Shown here in pieces: positions 1 to 10,535 of a stretch of DNA of 64,000 bases. The stretch is from Taudactylus pleione. Taxonomy: Eukaryota > Chordata > Amphibia > Anura > Myobatrachidae. Location: the NCBI GenBank assembly GCA_031769625.1, contig JAUIMM010000689.1, forward strand, positions 503,501 to 567,500, in the 5' to 3' direction. Under the pieces are notes generated by a model. It was not told where the DNA came from. It made no database searches and saw only the letters and a list, made by a program, of their open reading frames with translations. Numbering within the stretch: the first letter of the stretch is position 1; each line of letters opens with the position of its first letter. A program made the translations under genes and the position numbers.

Positions 1-1768
1 TCAAATTAAGTTTTGAGTTGGAATGTAAGAGGGCTTAATGATAACATTAAGAGGACTCTGGTTCTTCGACAACTTCAGAAATATAAAACGGATATTATGC
101 CTTACAGAAACACACTTCATAGGCGGTAAGCAGATGTCATTAAAAATATCTTGGGTGGGGTGGGCATTTCATTCCTCTTATACAACGGCATCAAGAAGGG
201 TTTCTGTTCATATAAGGAAAACTGTTTGTTTCAGTATGGAGTCTTTGCAAACTGATATAGGGGGGTGGTATGTGTTTATTCAATGTTGGGTTAATTCTAT
301 GCCCCTGCTTATATTGGCTATTTATGTACCTCCACCATATACTCATGAAATAGTTTAAAAAAAAGCTGCTGAATTTCTGCCTTAGTTTCCAGATAGATCT
401 GTTGTCTGTATTGGGGACTTTAATAATGTGATGGATCTATTTTTGGACCATTGGAAGCCAAATTCTGGCTCCCTTTTTGTTAGGGGGAGCCAGTTTTTGG
501 CAGTGGTGACAGACATGGGACTGATAGATATGTGGGGGTGAGAAACTCAGGAGTGAAGACATTTTCCTGTTTTTCACATACTGCCCTCATTCACATCTTG
601 CCCTCATTTCTCCTAAGTTGATGCCTAGAGTGTTGTGATAGCAATTAGTTGAGTCCAGAGGGGTATCAGACCACTCCCGCTTGGTTATGGATTTGGATTT
701 GGGAATGCCGAAGGGTCAATAATTTTGCAAGTTTAATCCTTTTTGGTTAACCTGTATGGGTGATTGTGTAGATTTGGAAGCAACCTGGGAGTGCTTTTTA
801 TGTTAATAATGGCTCTACTAGTGTGGAAATAGTGTGAGATGCTTTTAAATCATTTGTAAGGGGTACCATTATTAAACATGTGGTGGAATATTTGTCTCTG
901 GGTACAGAGTCAGTACAGTTAGCCTGGCTCACAGCACAAAAAGAATGGAACAGTTATTTAATAGCTAAAACACAATGCAGGCTCCTATTTTCAGCCCATT
1001 CACAGTATGGCAGATAGCTCCCTGTACCTATCTTGCACATCTAGCTAGGATGGAACACCTGTCAAATAAAGTCTTAGAAGTATTAGATGAAAATGGCAAG
1101 ATCCAAGGACTGACTCCAGATATAGTGGAAGTATTTGTTCTTTTCTATCAGACCCTTTGAGTCTAAATTGACAGGTAGTGTAGATGATTTGGCAAAATAT
1201 CTAGCTAAAGTTCCTCTTCCTGTTTTATCTAGTAAGGCTAGGGAATCTTTGGATTCCCCGATCTCATCTTATGAAGTAGAATGGGCAATTAGCTCTTACC
1301 CCAATAGGAAGGCTCCTGGATTGGATGTAATCCCAGTTGATTTTTACAAACAATATTCCAGATTTTATATACCTTGATTATTGAATCTTTATAATCTTAT
1401 ATATGATAATGGTATTCTTCCACAGTCAATGTCAGAAACTCTTGTAATTGTAATCCCAAAACCAGGAAAGGATCAGAAACTGCCTGAATCATACTGCCCT
1501 ATTTCCTTATTGGCTACAGATGTCAAGATTTTGGCTAAAATATTAGCAAATAGAATTAATCAGGTAATATTATATATAATCCACCCGGATCAAACTGGGT
1601 TCATGCCTGGTAAATCCACGTCCATTGATCTTAGACATTTATTTACTCATCTTCAGGTCTCCCGTGAAGTAGAATCATTATCAGCAATTGTTTCTGTGTA
1701 GATGCTAATAAGGCATTTCATTCAGTTGAGTGGCCTTTTTTATGGGATACTTTGAAAAGCTTTGGTAT
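1..1768 (+). pseudogene. L1-clade LINE ORF2 remnant (endonuclease plus N-terminal RT), decayed
   Basis: This is the decayed second open reading frame of an L1-clade non-LTR retrotransposon, which would encode an endonuclease-reverse transcriptase. The reading frame opens at about base 13 with the endonuclease start WNVRGLN, followed by CLTETHF near base 100 and the endonuclease core IGDFN near 408-425. The N-terminal RT region runs from about 1140 to 1768 and shows KAPGLDVIP, IPKPGKDQ, ISLLATDVKILAKILANRI and HPDQTGFMPGKST, ending in a DANKAFHSVEW-like block just before base 1768. Many stops and frame changes break it, so no functional protein is possible. The catalytic YADD/FADD box and everything after it are missing: the copy stops abruptly at a small perfect hairpin (1770-1795). 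The left end runs off the window. Confidence 0.88.
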
Positions 1769-1769
1769 A

Positions 1770-1795
1770 GTTTAAGACGGGGCAGCGTCTTAAAC
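1770..1795. repeat. Perfect 10-bp hairpin at the L1 truncation point
   Basis: Arms 1770-1779 (gtttaagacg) and 1786-1795 (cgtcttaaac) are perfectly complementary around a 6-base loop. It sits exactly where recognisable L1 sequence ends. It may be an end of an inserted element or a deletion scar; I cannot tell which. Confidence 0.6.
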
Positions 1796-2078
1796 TTGAT
1801 GGCTTGTTATTGCCGGGGTCAAGATGCCCCCAGGTCCAGGCGCCCAGGAATAGCGTGGAGCACAAGGAGGGGGGGTTGATGAAGGGGGGGCACTGCAGAG
1901 CATGGGGGTGTCCAGGAATTAGGGACAAGGGCTGCAGGGTAGATGTTGGGGCTTGCGTTGCCAGGAGTGCTTGCAGGGATGTAAGGGCTGGCTGGGACCT
2001 GTAGTGCTACGGTTGAAAGTAGCGGCATGGGATGTGCTATTAGAGGGGCAGCATCTAGGATGTATACCTTTTTGTATT
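1796..2078. other. G-rich stretch without recognised gene
   Basis: The plus strand has several runs of five to seven G (for example near 1867-1890) and is purine-rich. No family-level protein similarity is recognisable in any frame. Confidence 0.4.
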
Positions 2079-2472
2079 GTCTAACTGTAACGTGTCGATC
2101 GTTTATTTGTCAATCTATTAACTGTCGATCTATTTAGTTTCGATCTAGGACTAGTCGATATTTGGTATGTCGATCTATTAACTGTCAAACTACTTGGTGT
2201 CGAACTTGGATTCGTCGATCTTTTATGTCGATTTATTAACTTACGACCTATTTAGTTTCGATATTTTATTATGTCTAACGTGTGTTGTCAATCTTCATAT
2301 TGTCGGTATGCTATATTTCGATCATATGTAGTGTCGATCTAATGTCCGTGTCGATCTCGTGGTGCGGTCAATCTATAGTTTGTCGACCTATAGTACCTGT
2401 CGACCTCAATGGAGTCGATGTACGGTAGTCGATGTATGTATTGTCGATCTAACTGAGGTCAATCAGACAACT
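2079..2472. repeat. Degenerate minisatellite, about 15-bp period (GTCGATCTATTAACT type)
   Basis: The stretch splits into consecutive units of about 15 bases (occasionally 12-17), nearly all starting with GTCGATC, GTCAATC or GTCGACC. An example unit is GTCGATCTATTAACT. Roughly two dozen units are visible. The units differ from one another, so the array is old or its units are conserved only at the GTCGAT core. It is followed by non-repetitive sequence. It might be the subterminal repeat of a DNA transposon. Confidence 0.8.
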
Positions 2473-3934
2473 GGATACCAAATTAAACACAATGGAACTT
2501 AGAATTAAAAAAAGCTGCGTCCGCTACATTGTAACACTTTATATACAGATCATACTTGGGTGCACACATGTATACCAGTGTCGCATATCAAATTATTCAG
2601 CACAGTCTGCTGGTGCATCCTAGTTGCATTGCATTGTGACAAGCACATTTTAGGCAAAATGATGCCTGGCGCTAGCAGACTCTAACGGGACGTGGCGTGC
2701 CAAGAGGGGCTTTTTAGCGCAACTGCAGCAAAGATGTATAAGGACACATCTGTAGTTCGGTCATATTGTTAAATCCTTTAAATGTGTAAATGTAGCTTTT
2801 TGCTAACATTTTTGAAGCAAGTAGTGAACTGACAAAATAATACAAATAAAGCAAAAAGTTTGTTTTCTTGTGGCCCCGATACCTGCTGCAGCATGGAAAG
2901 CGTAAACTTTTGTGCTGAGCACAATTACTGTTGAAATTGTTGACATGCGTCCTTTGTATATTGAATGCATATTAAAAATGTATATGCATTAGTATTCTTC
3001 CCACGGTATATTTGTTGGGCCAACCAGGCAAAATTTCTCTGCCACCTGGCACTGTGACGTCCCGAAAGTCGCACTGCACTGACGCTTCATATAGAAACGT
3101 CAGCGCAGCATGACCTATTAGCTGTGTCACAGTGCAGCTCACTGCTCTAGCTGCCCCCACCATAGGGAGGATTCCAGCCGCCCACTGACACGACCCACCC
3201 TGCACTGGAGGCAAACATTGCAGCATCCACCAATTCTACCCAGTGCGTGCCAAACAGTAAGTGAGATACCATGGTAGTAACACGATTGGCAGCTTACCTG
3301 CTGTGGTTTAAACCACTACCGCCAAAAGTTTACGCGCACCCAATTCAGTCTGCTTACCCACACAGCACCTGCACCACCAAACCGGCTGCCTCATCATACC
3401 GCCTGTCAAACAAACAAAAAATTGGGGTGTGAATGATTTTGCAGCACCAGTAGCTGCAATTACCATCACTGCCAGCATCTAAAGGATTAATTAAATAATT
3501 GCATTGTAATGACCCTGTTTGTAAACATTGAGGGTTTTTTGTATATTGAGCAAAGGTGTGAAGGTTGTGACGAAGAAGGGTTGAATTGTTTTTGTGACTG
3601 ATTTCCATATTATGCATGGTACCCTTATGTGCACTATGAAAACCATAATTGTTCAGCACTTTATAAGGCAGCATATATGTTAAGAAGAAATGCCTATTGT
3701 AAGAAACAATGCCGAATGTAGTGTATAAAAAACCTTCATCGACATGTCTTGTGGCTTCAGCTGGGACCAGGAAAAGGGTGCTAAGATTTATATCTATAAA
3801 CACCCACGGCCATCTGATGACATGACTGCAGAGCTGAACTTTGGGAGACAGATAGCTAAGTAACAAAATACATTTCTGTATGTTTTTTTCTTAATTATAT
3901 CGGTGTTTGGGTTTTCATTAATAGACCGATATAC
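2473..3934. other. No gene recognised (about 1.5 kb)
   Basis: The longest reading frames here (for example 3354-3866, minus) show no recognisable domain, no splice pattern and no codon bias that I can defend. The CpG-containing block around 3030-3240 resembles a dispersed repeat, but I cannot name it. Confidence 0.4.
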
Positions 3935-3937
3935 TAA

Positions 3938-4779
3938 GGGGCATATTCAATTAGATGAGAAAAGTCCTGTACTTTTCGCATGCTGGACTTTTCGCCTACA
4001 TCGCGGGTTTTCAATGCGAAAAAGTAACGCGTACATGCCCGCTTTTCCCTGTATTCAATTAGAAATCGGCTAAAACGGAAGCCGGCGAAACTGTAAAATG
4101 CGAAAAGTACTGTCAGATTTGGGGAAATCAGCCGGACACCCCCAAAAGATGCACTGACATTGGGGATCACTGTAGATACCCCAGAATAGCCCTGCTGAAG
4201 GTATTTGGGGTACTTAAATGCTCTCAATAGCTGCTATATCGCGTATTTGCAGAAGTGATGAAGAATAGCATTTAGCAGTTTTTTTGGCTCAAAATAAGTA
4301 GTCCCAGCAAATTTGGGGTACCTGAAATGGGTGCTAGCATATTTTTAAGTTGCTAAAGGGTACTTTTAAAAATCATTAAAAATCCACCTGCCTCAAGCAC
4401 CTGAAAACTTAAAAACACCTGGGGCATACTTGGTGACTCCCCCTGGAGTCTATTTCACTAGTTTTTTAAGTTTGTCCCCCAACTTTGAACTATTTCGCCC
4501 CCAAAACGATATAAATTTTTTTTTTTAAGTTTACTTTTGGGGGACTGTCCCAAGGGTGCAGGGGGGTTCCCGCAGCTTGCACCACAAAACCCAATTCTGC
4601 ACTTTTTTGACACCTATTCATAGGCGAATCATTTTCGCAGGTCCCATTGCATTTAGTTTCCGCACCGGCGAAAAGTCTTTGGATTTGAATACGGAGGAAA
4701 CTTTTCGCATGGAAAAATGACGTCACTCACAATACTTTTCCGCAGAAACTGTCTTATCGCGGCAAATTGAATACGACCC
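3938..4779. mobile_element. Harbinger-type MITE, GGGGCATATTCAATT family, copy 1
   Basis: This 842-bp non-autonomous DNA element has terminal inverted repeats GGGGCATATTCAATT (left) and AATTGAATACGACCC (right). It is flanked by the 3-bp direct duplication TAA (3935-3937 and 4780-4782). A 3-bp TWA target duplication is characteristic of PIF/Harbinger transposons. The body repeats the motifs CTTTTCGC and GCGAAAAG. It has no coding capacity. Two related copies lie at 43978-49593 (split) and 49663-50449. Confidence 0.85.
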
Positions 4780-4992
4780 TAAATGTATTCTTAATCGGTT
4801 ACAATTTCAAACCGACACAAATGAAACCCAAGTTATTAGAGTTTTAGCTATCGATAACAAAAAAATTAATTCTGTAAGGAATTAAAGTTGGAGCACATTT
4901 AGAGTTACAGCTTTCTTTCCAACTAATGAACATTTTCACTTTTAGATCTGTTTGTGCTGGTCTTGGAAACAAAGAGTTGTGCTCAAGACTAT

Positions 4993-5502
4993 GGGCCTGA
5001 TTCAGACCCACTCGCGAGCGGCTGTCCGCTCGCAAGTGGGTCGATGTTATGGACTGAGCATGCGCACGACGGAGGGAGCTCCGTCGTGCGCATGCGCCAG
5101 ACGCGACGAGCGAAGGAAAGTCCTTCGCTCGTTGTGTCCGATCAAAGGGGGCGTGTTGTCAATGTTGATTGACAGCACGCCCCCTTTGGTGGGCGTGCCT
5201 GGGGCGTGCCTCCCTGACGGGGGCGTTCCCACGGGAACGCCTCCCGTCAGAAGCCGGCCCACTGATAGAGCCAAAATCACTCCGGAGCTTGCGGTTGAAA
5301 ACCTCAACCGCAGGCTCCAGCTCGCAATTTCGATGGTTGCGATGGTCACGACCATCGCGGCCATCACAATGCACGCTCGTATAGCCTGTGGGTGGTGACC
5401 CACAGCTATACGAGCGTCCAGGAGGACGCTCCATTTTCATGGAGCCCGGCCCTCATTCAAAGCGTGCGCTCTGCTCAGAGCGTACGGCTCTGAATGAGGG
5501 CC
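4993..5502. mobile_element. Hairpin-chain MITE (Harbinger-type), copy A
   Basis: This 510-bp element has ends GGGCCTGATTCAG and CTGAATGAGGGCC and is flanked by the 3-bp duplication TAT (4990-4992 and 5503-5505). The interior is a run of separate hairpins: 5005-5021/5026-5042, 5058-5073/5080-5095, 5106-5117/5121-5132, 5143-5160/5171-5188, 5214-5230/5233-5250, 5284-5298/5304-5318, 5332-5347/5350-5365, 5373-5393/5398-5417, 5415-5419/5424-5428, 5429-5434/5439-5444 and 5448-5463/5487-5502. Reading frames inside are by-products of the repeats. The duplication size and GGG ends suggest PIF/Harbinger mobilisation; no transposase is present. Confidence 0.85.
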
Positions 5503-5505
5503 TAT

Positions 5506-5910
5506 ATGGGGAATCAGAGTAGCATGCTGTGGTACAGTACATTTGCCTGTAACATCAGAGGAGTGAAAATATCTTATGTAGTGTTAGAAAATTGTTGGTG
5601 ATGTAAACTGGAGCTGATGCAGAGGGAATATTATGCCTGTAGTAGTGTAGTGTAACTTGAGTGAAATCGCTCTGCGAGCTCAGAATGCGAACACATGTAA
5701 ACTCTGCTGTGACAAGATCAGGGAGCACTTCGGTTTTAGTCTGGCTACTTTGTCTTTAGCAAAGTGAAGAGTTAAGAGCTAATATTTTTCTAACCCTTCT
5801 GATGTTCCCCAGTTCACTGGGTAGAGGCAATGTTCCATTACTTGGAGTTGAGTTTACCCAGGCCCGGCGACAGGGTGGGACTAGGGGCACGGCGGAGGTT
5901 GGATGCTTGG
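5506..5910. other. No gene recognised
   Basis: AT-rich, non-repetitive sequence. I see no coding or structural signal. Confidence 0.4.
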
Positions 5911-5994
5911 CCAGGGAGATGGGCCGGCGCAGGCGAGTGGCATCATGGGTAAGGTGTCATGATGCCGCGCTGCTGCGCCGGCCCATCTCCCTGG
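5911..5994. repeat. Perfect 22-bp inverted repeat with nested hairpin
   Basis: Arms 5911-5932 (starting ccagggagatgggccggcgc) and 5973-5994 are perfectly complementary. Inside the loop, 5939-5947 (ggcatcatg) pairs with 5958-5966 (catgatgcc), giving a cruciform-like hairpin of about 84 bp. It may be the core of a foldback MITE whose ends I cannot define. Confidence 0.7.
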
Positions 5995-6225
5995 TTTCCT
6001 TCTACATCCACCACCCACCGAGGAGGGGGCTCAGCAGGGAGTCCAGTAGGAGCCACCAACCAGGAATGAATCACCGGCTGCACCGTCCTCCACAGTGCAC
6101 TGTTTGTCCCAGCGGATGTTAGGGTAAGTGACAGACAGTGTTCATTTAATTTAAATTGACAGTGCACTGTGCCCCCCTAATTATACATATGGGCATATAT
6201 AGATAGATATATATATATATATATA

Positions 6226-7865
6226 CAGTCAGGTCCATGAATATTGGGACATTGACAGAATTTTCATATTTTGTCCTCTATTCACCACCACAATGGCTTT
6301 GAAATGAAACAAACAAGATGTGATTTAACTGCAGACTTTCAGATTTAATTTGAGGGTAATTACATCCAAATCAGGTGAACGATGTAGGAATTACAACGGT
6401 TTCTATATGTGCCTCCCACTTTTTAAGGGGCCAAAAGTAATGGGACAAACTAAACAATCCTAAATCTAACTTTCACTTTTTAATACTTTGTTGCAAATCC
6501 TTTGCAGGCAATTACAGCCTGAAGTCTGGAGTGCATAGACATCACCAGACGCTGGGTTTCATCCCTGGTGATGCTCTGCCAGGCCTCTACTGCAAATGTC
6601 TTCAGTTCCTGCTTGTTCTTGGGGCATTTTCCCTTCAGTTTTGTCTTCATCAAGTGAAATGCATGCTCAATCGGATTCAGGTCAGGGGATTGACTTGGCC
6701 ATTGCATAACATTCCACTTTTTAGCCTTAAAAAAACTCTTTGGTTGCTTTTGCAGTATGCTTCGGGTCATTGTCCATCTGCACTGTGAAGTGCTGTCCAA
6801 TGAGTTCTGAAGCATTTGACTGAATATGAGCATATAATATTGCCCGAAACACTTCAGAATTCATTCTGCTGCTTTTGTCAGTAGTCACATCATAAATAAA
6901 TACAAGGGAACCAGTTCCATTGGCAGCCATACATGCCCACGCCATGACACTACCACCACCATGCTTCACTGATGAGGTGGTATGTTTTGGATCATGAGCA
7001 GTTCCTTTCCTTCTCTTCCCATCACTCTGGTACAAGTTGATTTTTGTCTCATCTGTCAATAGGATGCTGTTCCAGAACTGTAATGGCTTTTTTAGATGTT
7101 GTTTGGCAAACTCTAATCTGGTCTTCCTGTTTTTGTGGCTCACCAATGGTTTGCATCTTGTGGTGAACCCTCTATATTCACTCTTGTGAAGTCTTCTCTT
7201 CATTGTTGACTTTGACACATATACACCTACCTCCTGGAGAGTGTTCTTGATTTGGCCAACTGTTGTGAAGGGGTTTTTCTTCACCAGGGAAATAATCCTT
7301 TTGTCATCCACCACAGTTGTTTTCCGTGGTCTTCCGGGTCTTTTGGCGTTGCTGAGCTCTCCGGTGCGTTATTTCTTTTTAAGAATGTTCCAAACAGTTG
7401 ATTTGGCCACACCTAATGTTTTTGCTATCTCTCTGATGGGTTTGTTTTGATTTTTCAGCCTAATGATGGCTTGCTTCACTGATAGTGACAGCTCTTTGGA
7501 TCTCATATTGAGAGTTGACAGCAACTGATTCCAAATGCAAATGTCACACCTAGAATCAACTCCAGACCTTTTACCTGCTTAATTGATAATGAAATAACGA
7601 TGGAATAGCCCACACCTGTCCATGAAATAGCTTTTGAGTTGATAGTCCCATTACTTTTGGCCCCTTAAAAAGTGGGAGGCACATATTGAAACTGTTGTAA
7701 TTCCTACACCGTTCACCCGATTTGGATGTAATTACCCACAAATTAAATCTGAAAGTCTGCAGTTAAAGCACATCTTGTTTGTTTCATTTCAAAACCATTG
7801 TGGTGGTGAATAGAGGCCAAAATCTGAAAATTCTGTCAATGTCCCAATATTTATGGACCTGACTG
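6226..7865 (-). mobile_element. Tc1-like transposon, copy 1 (defective, full length)
   Basis: This 1,640-bp Tc1/mariner element begins CAGTCAGGTCCATGAATATT and ends with the matching inverted repeat at 7846-7865. It is flanked by TA duplications within an AT microsatellite (6224-6225 and 7866-7867). The terminal inverted repeats are long (over 200 bp). The transposase gene lies on the minus strand and is broken. A sister copy in the same orientation lies at 11438-13059. Confidence 0.93.
6480..7507 (-). pseudogene. Tc1-family transposase, nonsense plus frameshift
   Basis: This is a DDE transposase of the Tc1 family, which would bind the element's inverted repeats and cut and paste it at TA sites. 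From the N-terminus (7507 downward) it has a paired-type helix-turn-helix (ELSLSVKQAIIRLKNQN), the GRPRKT hinge, a second HTH, then the catalytic core: TDETKINLYQ (first D), [17 protein letters not shown] (second D) and SPDLNPIEHAFHLMKTKLK (E). The D-to-E spacing fits the DD34E class. Two lesions inactivate it: an in-frame stop after KKK near 7366-7371, and a one-base expansion of an A run at 6728-6735 compared with the sister copy. The gene spans about 340 codons, the usual Tc1 length. Confidence 0.92.
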
Positions 7866-8023
7866 TATATATATATATATATATATATTTAGATCTATAT
7901 ATATATATTTCTGTGTGTGTGTATATTTATATATATATATATATATATAATATATATACTGCGTGTGTGTTTTTATATATATATATATTTATATAAATAT
8001 ATATACTGTGTGTGTGTGTGTAC

Positions 8024-8071
<48 letters not shown>

Positions 8072-8129
8072 GTCCTGATAAAGGAGCTAATACTCCGAAA
8101 CGTTGTGTATATATATATGTGTATATTAT
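7866..8129. repeat. AT/GT microsatellite complex
   Basis: Long (TA)n and (TG)n tracts, broken by a unique segment at about 8069-8105. That segment contains CCTGATAAAGGAGCTAATAC followed by CGAAACGTTG, a dispersed motif that recurs in related form elsewhere in this window. Confidence 0.85.
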
Positions 8130-8472
8130 TATTATTATCGTTTATTTATATGTCGCCACAAGTGTTCCGCAGTGACTTACAAAGTACATAAACAAATAGG
8201 TTGATTTACAGTGACTTACAGTACAGTACAATACAATACAGGACATGGATAATATACATTGCTACATTCGCGACCATAACACCCAGATAAGCAACAATGC
8301 AAAGCAACCAAGTGTTAAGTGCCCTGGTAGAGAGTAAGAAGTGGATGAAGGTAGAGTAAGGAGAAGCACAAGAGGGTAGAGGGCCCTGCTCATAGGAGCT
8401 TACATTCTAAATGGGAGGGACAGACAAACAGGGGTGACACAGATGGGGTGGGCAGGGAGGAAGGAGTATGTA

Positions 8473-9192
8473 CCGTGTTTCCCCGATAATAAGACACTGT
8501 CTTATTGTTTTTTTGTCAAAAAACACCATAGGGCTTATTTTCGGGGTAGATCTTATTTTAATTAACATTGACAGCAGTTCCCCTTATGCAGGCCCCCTTG
8601 TAGAAGTGCCCCTTATGCAGCCTCCCTTGTAGAAGTGCCCCTTATGCAGCCCCCCTGTAGCAGTGTCCCTTATGCAGCCTCCCTTGTAGAAGTGCCCCTT
8701 ATGCAGCCCCCCCTGTAGCAGTGTCCCTTATACGGTAGCAGTGCCGCTTATGCAGGCCCCCCCTGTAGTAGTGTCCCTTATGCAGGCCCCCCCCTGTAGT
8801 AGTGTCCCTTATGCAGGCCCCCCCTGTAGTAGTGTCCCTTATGCAGCCTCCCTTTTTACAGTGCAAGCCCCACTGTAATTGATCCCCCACCCCCCAGTAC
8901 AGTACGGTACTTACCTGACTCGCCGTAGTCCGGGATGTCCCTCTCACTTGCGCGCTGACTGGATCTAACATGATCCAGCAGGCGCGGGCACACAGGATCC
9001 TCAGCTCGTTGGTGACGTCATGACGTCACCTGCGCACTGCATGACTGGGAACGCTGGACTCTGAAGCGTTCCCAGCTCAAAATGGCTATTTTGGTAGGTC
9101 TTAATTTTGGGGTAGGGCTTATTTTGGACCTGGTTTCTAAAGTAAGGGTAGGGCTTATGTTCGGGGTAGGTCTTATTATCGGGGAAACACGG
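8473..9192. mobile_element. MITE with CCGTGTTTCCCCGATAATAA ends inside the L2 tail
   Basis: This 720-bp element has near-perfect inverted ends (CCGTGTTTCCCCGATAATAA on the left, TTATTATCGGGGAAACACGG on the right). It is flanked by TA on both sides (8471-8472 and 9193-9194), and removing it restores continuous L2 sequence. Ends of the type 'tttccccgaaaataagac' are common in vertebrate genomes. The TA flanks suggest a mariner-type or related origin. It has no coding capacity. Confidence 0.82.
8576..8850. repeat. Minisatellite inside the MITE, about 29-bp units
   Basis: Successive units of the form 'cccttgtagaagtgcccctt atgcag' repeat with small variations (about nine or ten units). Similar 'agtaatgcccc' units occur in the elements at 38836-39060 and 57945-58185. 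Confidence 0.8.
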
Positions 9193-9202
9193 TAGCAGCA
9201 AG

Positions 9203-10489
9203 TTAAGACGAGAGCTGGAAGGCTTTGATGAAATAGTGGGTCTTGAGAGCCCGTTTGAAGGATTGAAGAGAGGTGGAGAGTCTGATGGGAAGCTCGAGAG
9301 AGTTCCAAAGGAGGGGAGCAGCGCTGGCAAAATCTTGGAGGCGGGAGTGGGAGGAAGTAATCAATTGGCATGAGAGGTGGCGTGCATTTGTTGAACGAAG
9401 AGGGTGGACAGGAGAGTGAAGGGAGATGTAAATGGGAGAGGAATGGATGAGGGCTTTGTAAGTGAGTGTGAGAACCTTAAATTGGGTTCTAAAAGGGAAG
9501 GGGAGCCAGTGGAGAGCTTGTAGGAGAGGGGAGGCAGATGCAGAGCGTTTGAGATGAGCCAAGCAGCAGCATTGAGGACAGACTGGAGAGGGGAGAGAAG
9601 GGAGTTGGGGAGGCCAGATAGGAGGAGGTTACAATAGTCTAATCTGGAGATGACCAATGAGTGTATGAGGGTTTTAGTGGCATCCTGGGTGAGAAAGGGT
9701 CTAATCTTGGAAATATTTTTAAGATGAAAACGACAGGACTGTGAGAGATTCTGGATATGTGGTTTGAAGGAGAGAGAGGAGTCCAGGATAACTCCAAGAC
9801 AGCACACTTTGGGGCTAGAGGAGATAGTTGTGCCATCAATTGCTAAAGAAATGGTGGGAAGTGTGGTTATGTAGGGGGGTGGGAAGATGATTAGCTCAGT
9901 CTTAGACATATTAAGTTTAAGAAATCGCTGGGACATCCAGGAAGAGATGGCAGAGAGACAGTTGGAGACACGAGTGAGGAGAGAGGGAGAGAGGTCAGGG
10001 GAGGAAAGGTAGATCTGAGTATCATCAGCATAGAGATGATATTGGAGGTCAAAAGAGCTGATGAGTTCACCTAGTGAGGATGTATAGAGTGATAAAAGGA
10101 GAGGTCCAAGAACAGAACCTTGGGAACACCTACTGCAAGAGGCTGTGGGGGAGAAGAGTAGTCATGACAGGAGACAGAGAAGGATCGGTCAGAGAGGTAG
10201 GAGGATTGCCAAGAGAGGGCAGTGTCACGTAGACCAAGGGAGTGAAGGATTTGCAGAAGGAGAGGGTGGTCCACAGTGTCGAAAGCAGCAGAGAGGTTAA
10301 GGAGTAGTGGCCCTTGGATTTAGCAGCAAGGAGGTCATTGCTGACTTTTGTGAGGGCAGTTTCAGTGGAGTGAAGAGAACAGAAGCCAGACTGAAAAGGG
10401 TCAAGGAGGGAGTGGGAGGAAAGGAAGGTGGTAAGGCGGTTGTAAACAACACGCTCAAGGAGCTTGGAGGTGAAAGGGAGGAGAGAGAT

Positions 10490-10494
<5 letters not shown>
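9203..10494 (-). pseudogene. L2 LINE reverse transcriptase C-terminal half
   Basis: This is the reverse transcriptase of an L2-clade LINE, the enzyme for target-primed reverse transcription. In order it shows the RT block [26 protein letters not shown], then [15 protein letters not shown]. The catalytic YADD box is still intact at 10021-10032, followed by [40 protein letters not shown] and the C-terminal [16 protein letters not shown] and LWNSLELP signatures. Frame changes near 10274, near 10070 and between 9562 and 9361 break the frame. No endonuclease is present in this copy. A second L2 fragment lies at 16713-17838. Confidence 0.88.
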
Positions 10495-10531
<37 letters not shown>

Positions 10532-10535
10532 GAAA

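Larger units (their letters stand above)
8130..10494 (-). mobile_element. L2-clade LINE, 5'-truncated, minus strand
   Basis: This is the 3' half of an L2-clade non-LTR retrotransposon read on the minus strand. RT coding sequence runs from about 10494 to 9203, followed by a 3' untranslated tail that ends in an (ATT)n-like tract at 8130-8140. A 720-bp MITE (8473-9192) interrupts the tail. The 5' end stops at an AT microsatellite next to a large palindrome (10536-10663). Confidence 0.85.

Noticed and set aside
3354..3866. 170-codon open frame on the minus strand
   Set aside because: No recognisable domain, no splice or promoter support, and AT-rich surroundings. It is consistent with chance.
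4952..5440. Overlapping open frames of 70-150 codons on both strands around 5 kb and again around 11 kb
   Set aside because: They lie inside the hairpin-chain MITEs. GC-rich palindromes keep both strands free of stops, and no domain is visible.
4993..5502. CRISPR-like array of palindromic repeats
   Set aside because: The hairpins differ in sequence, have no constant repeat and spacer lengths, and lie in a vertebrate MITE with terminal repeats and target duplication.
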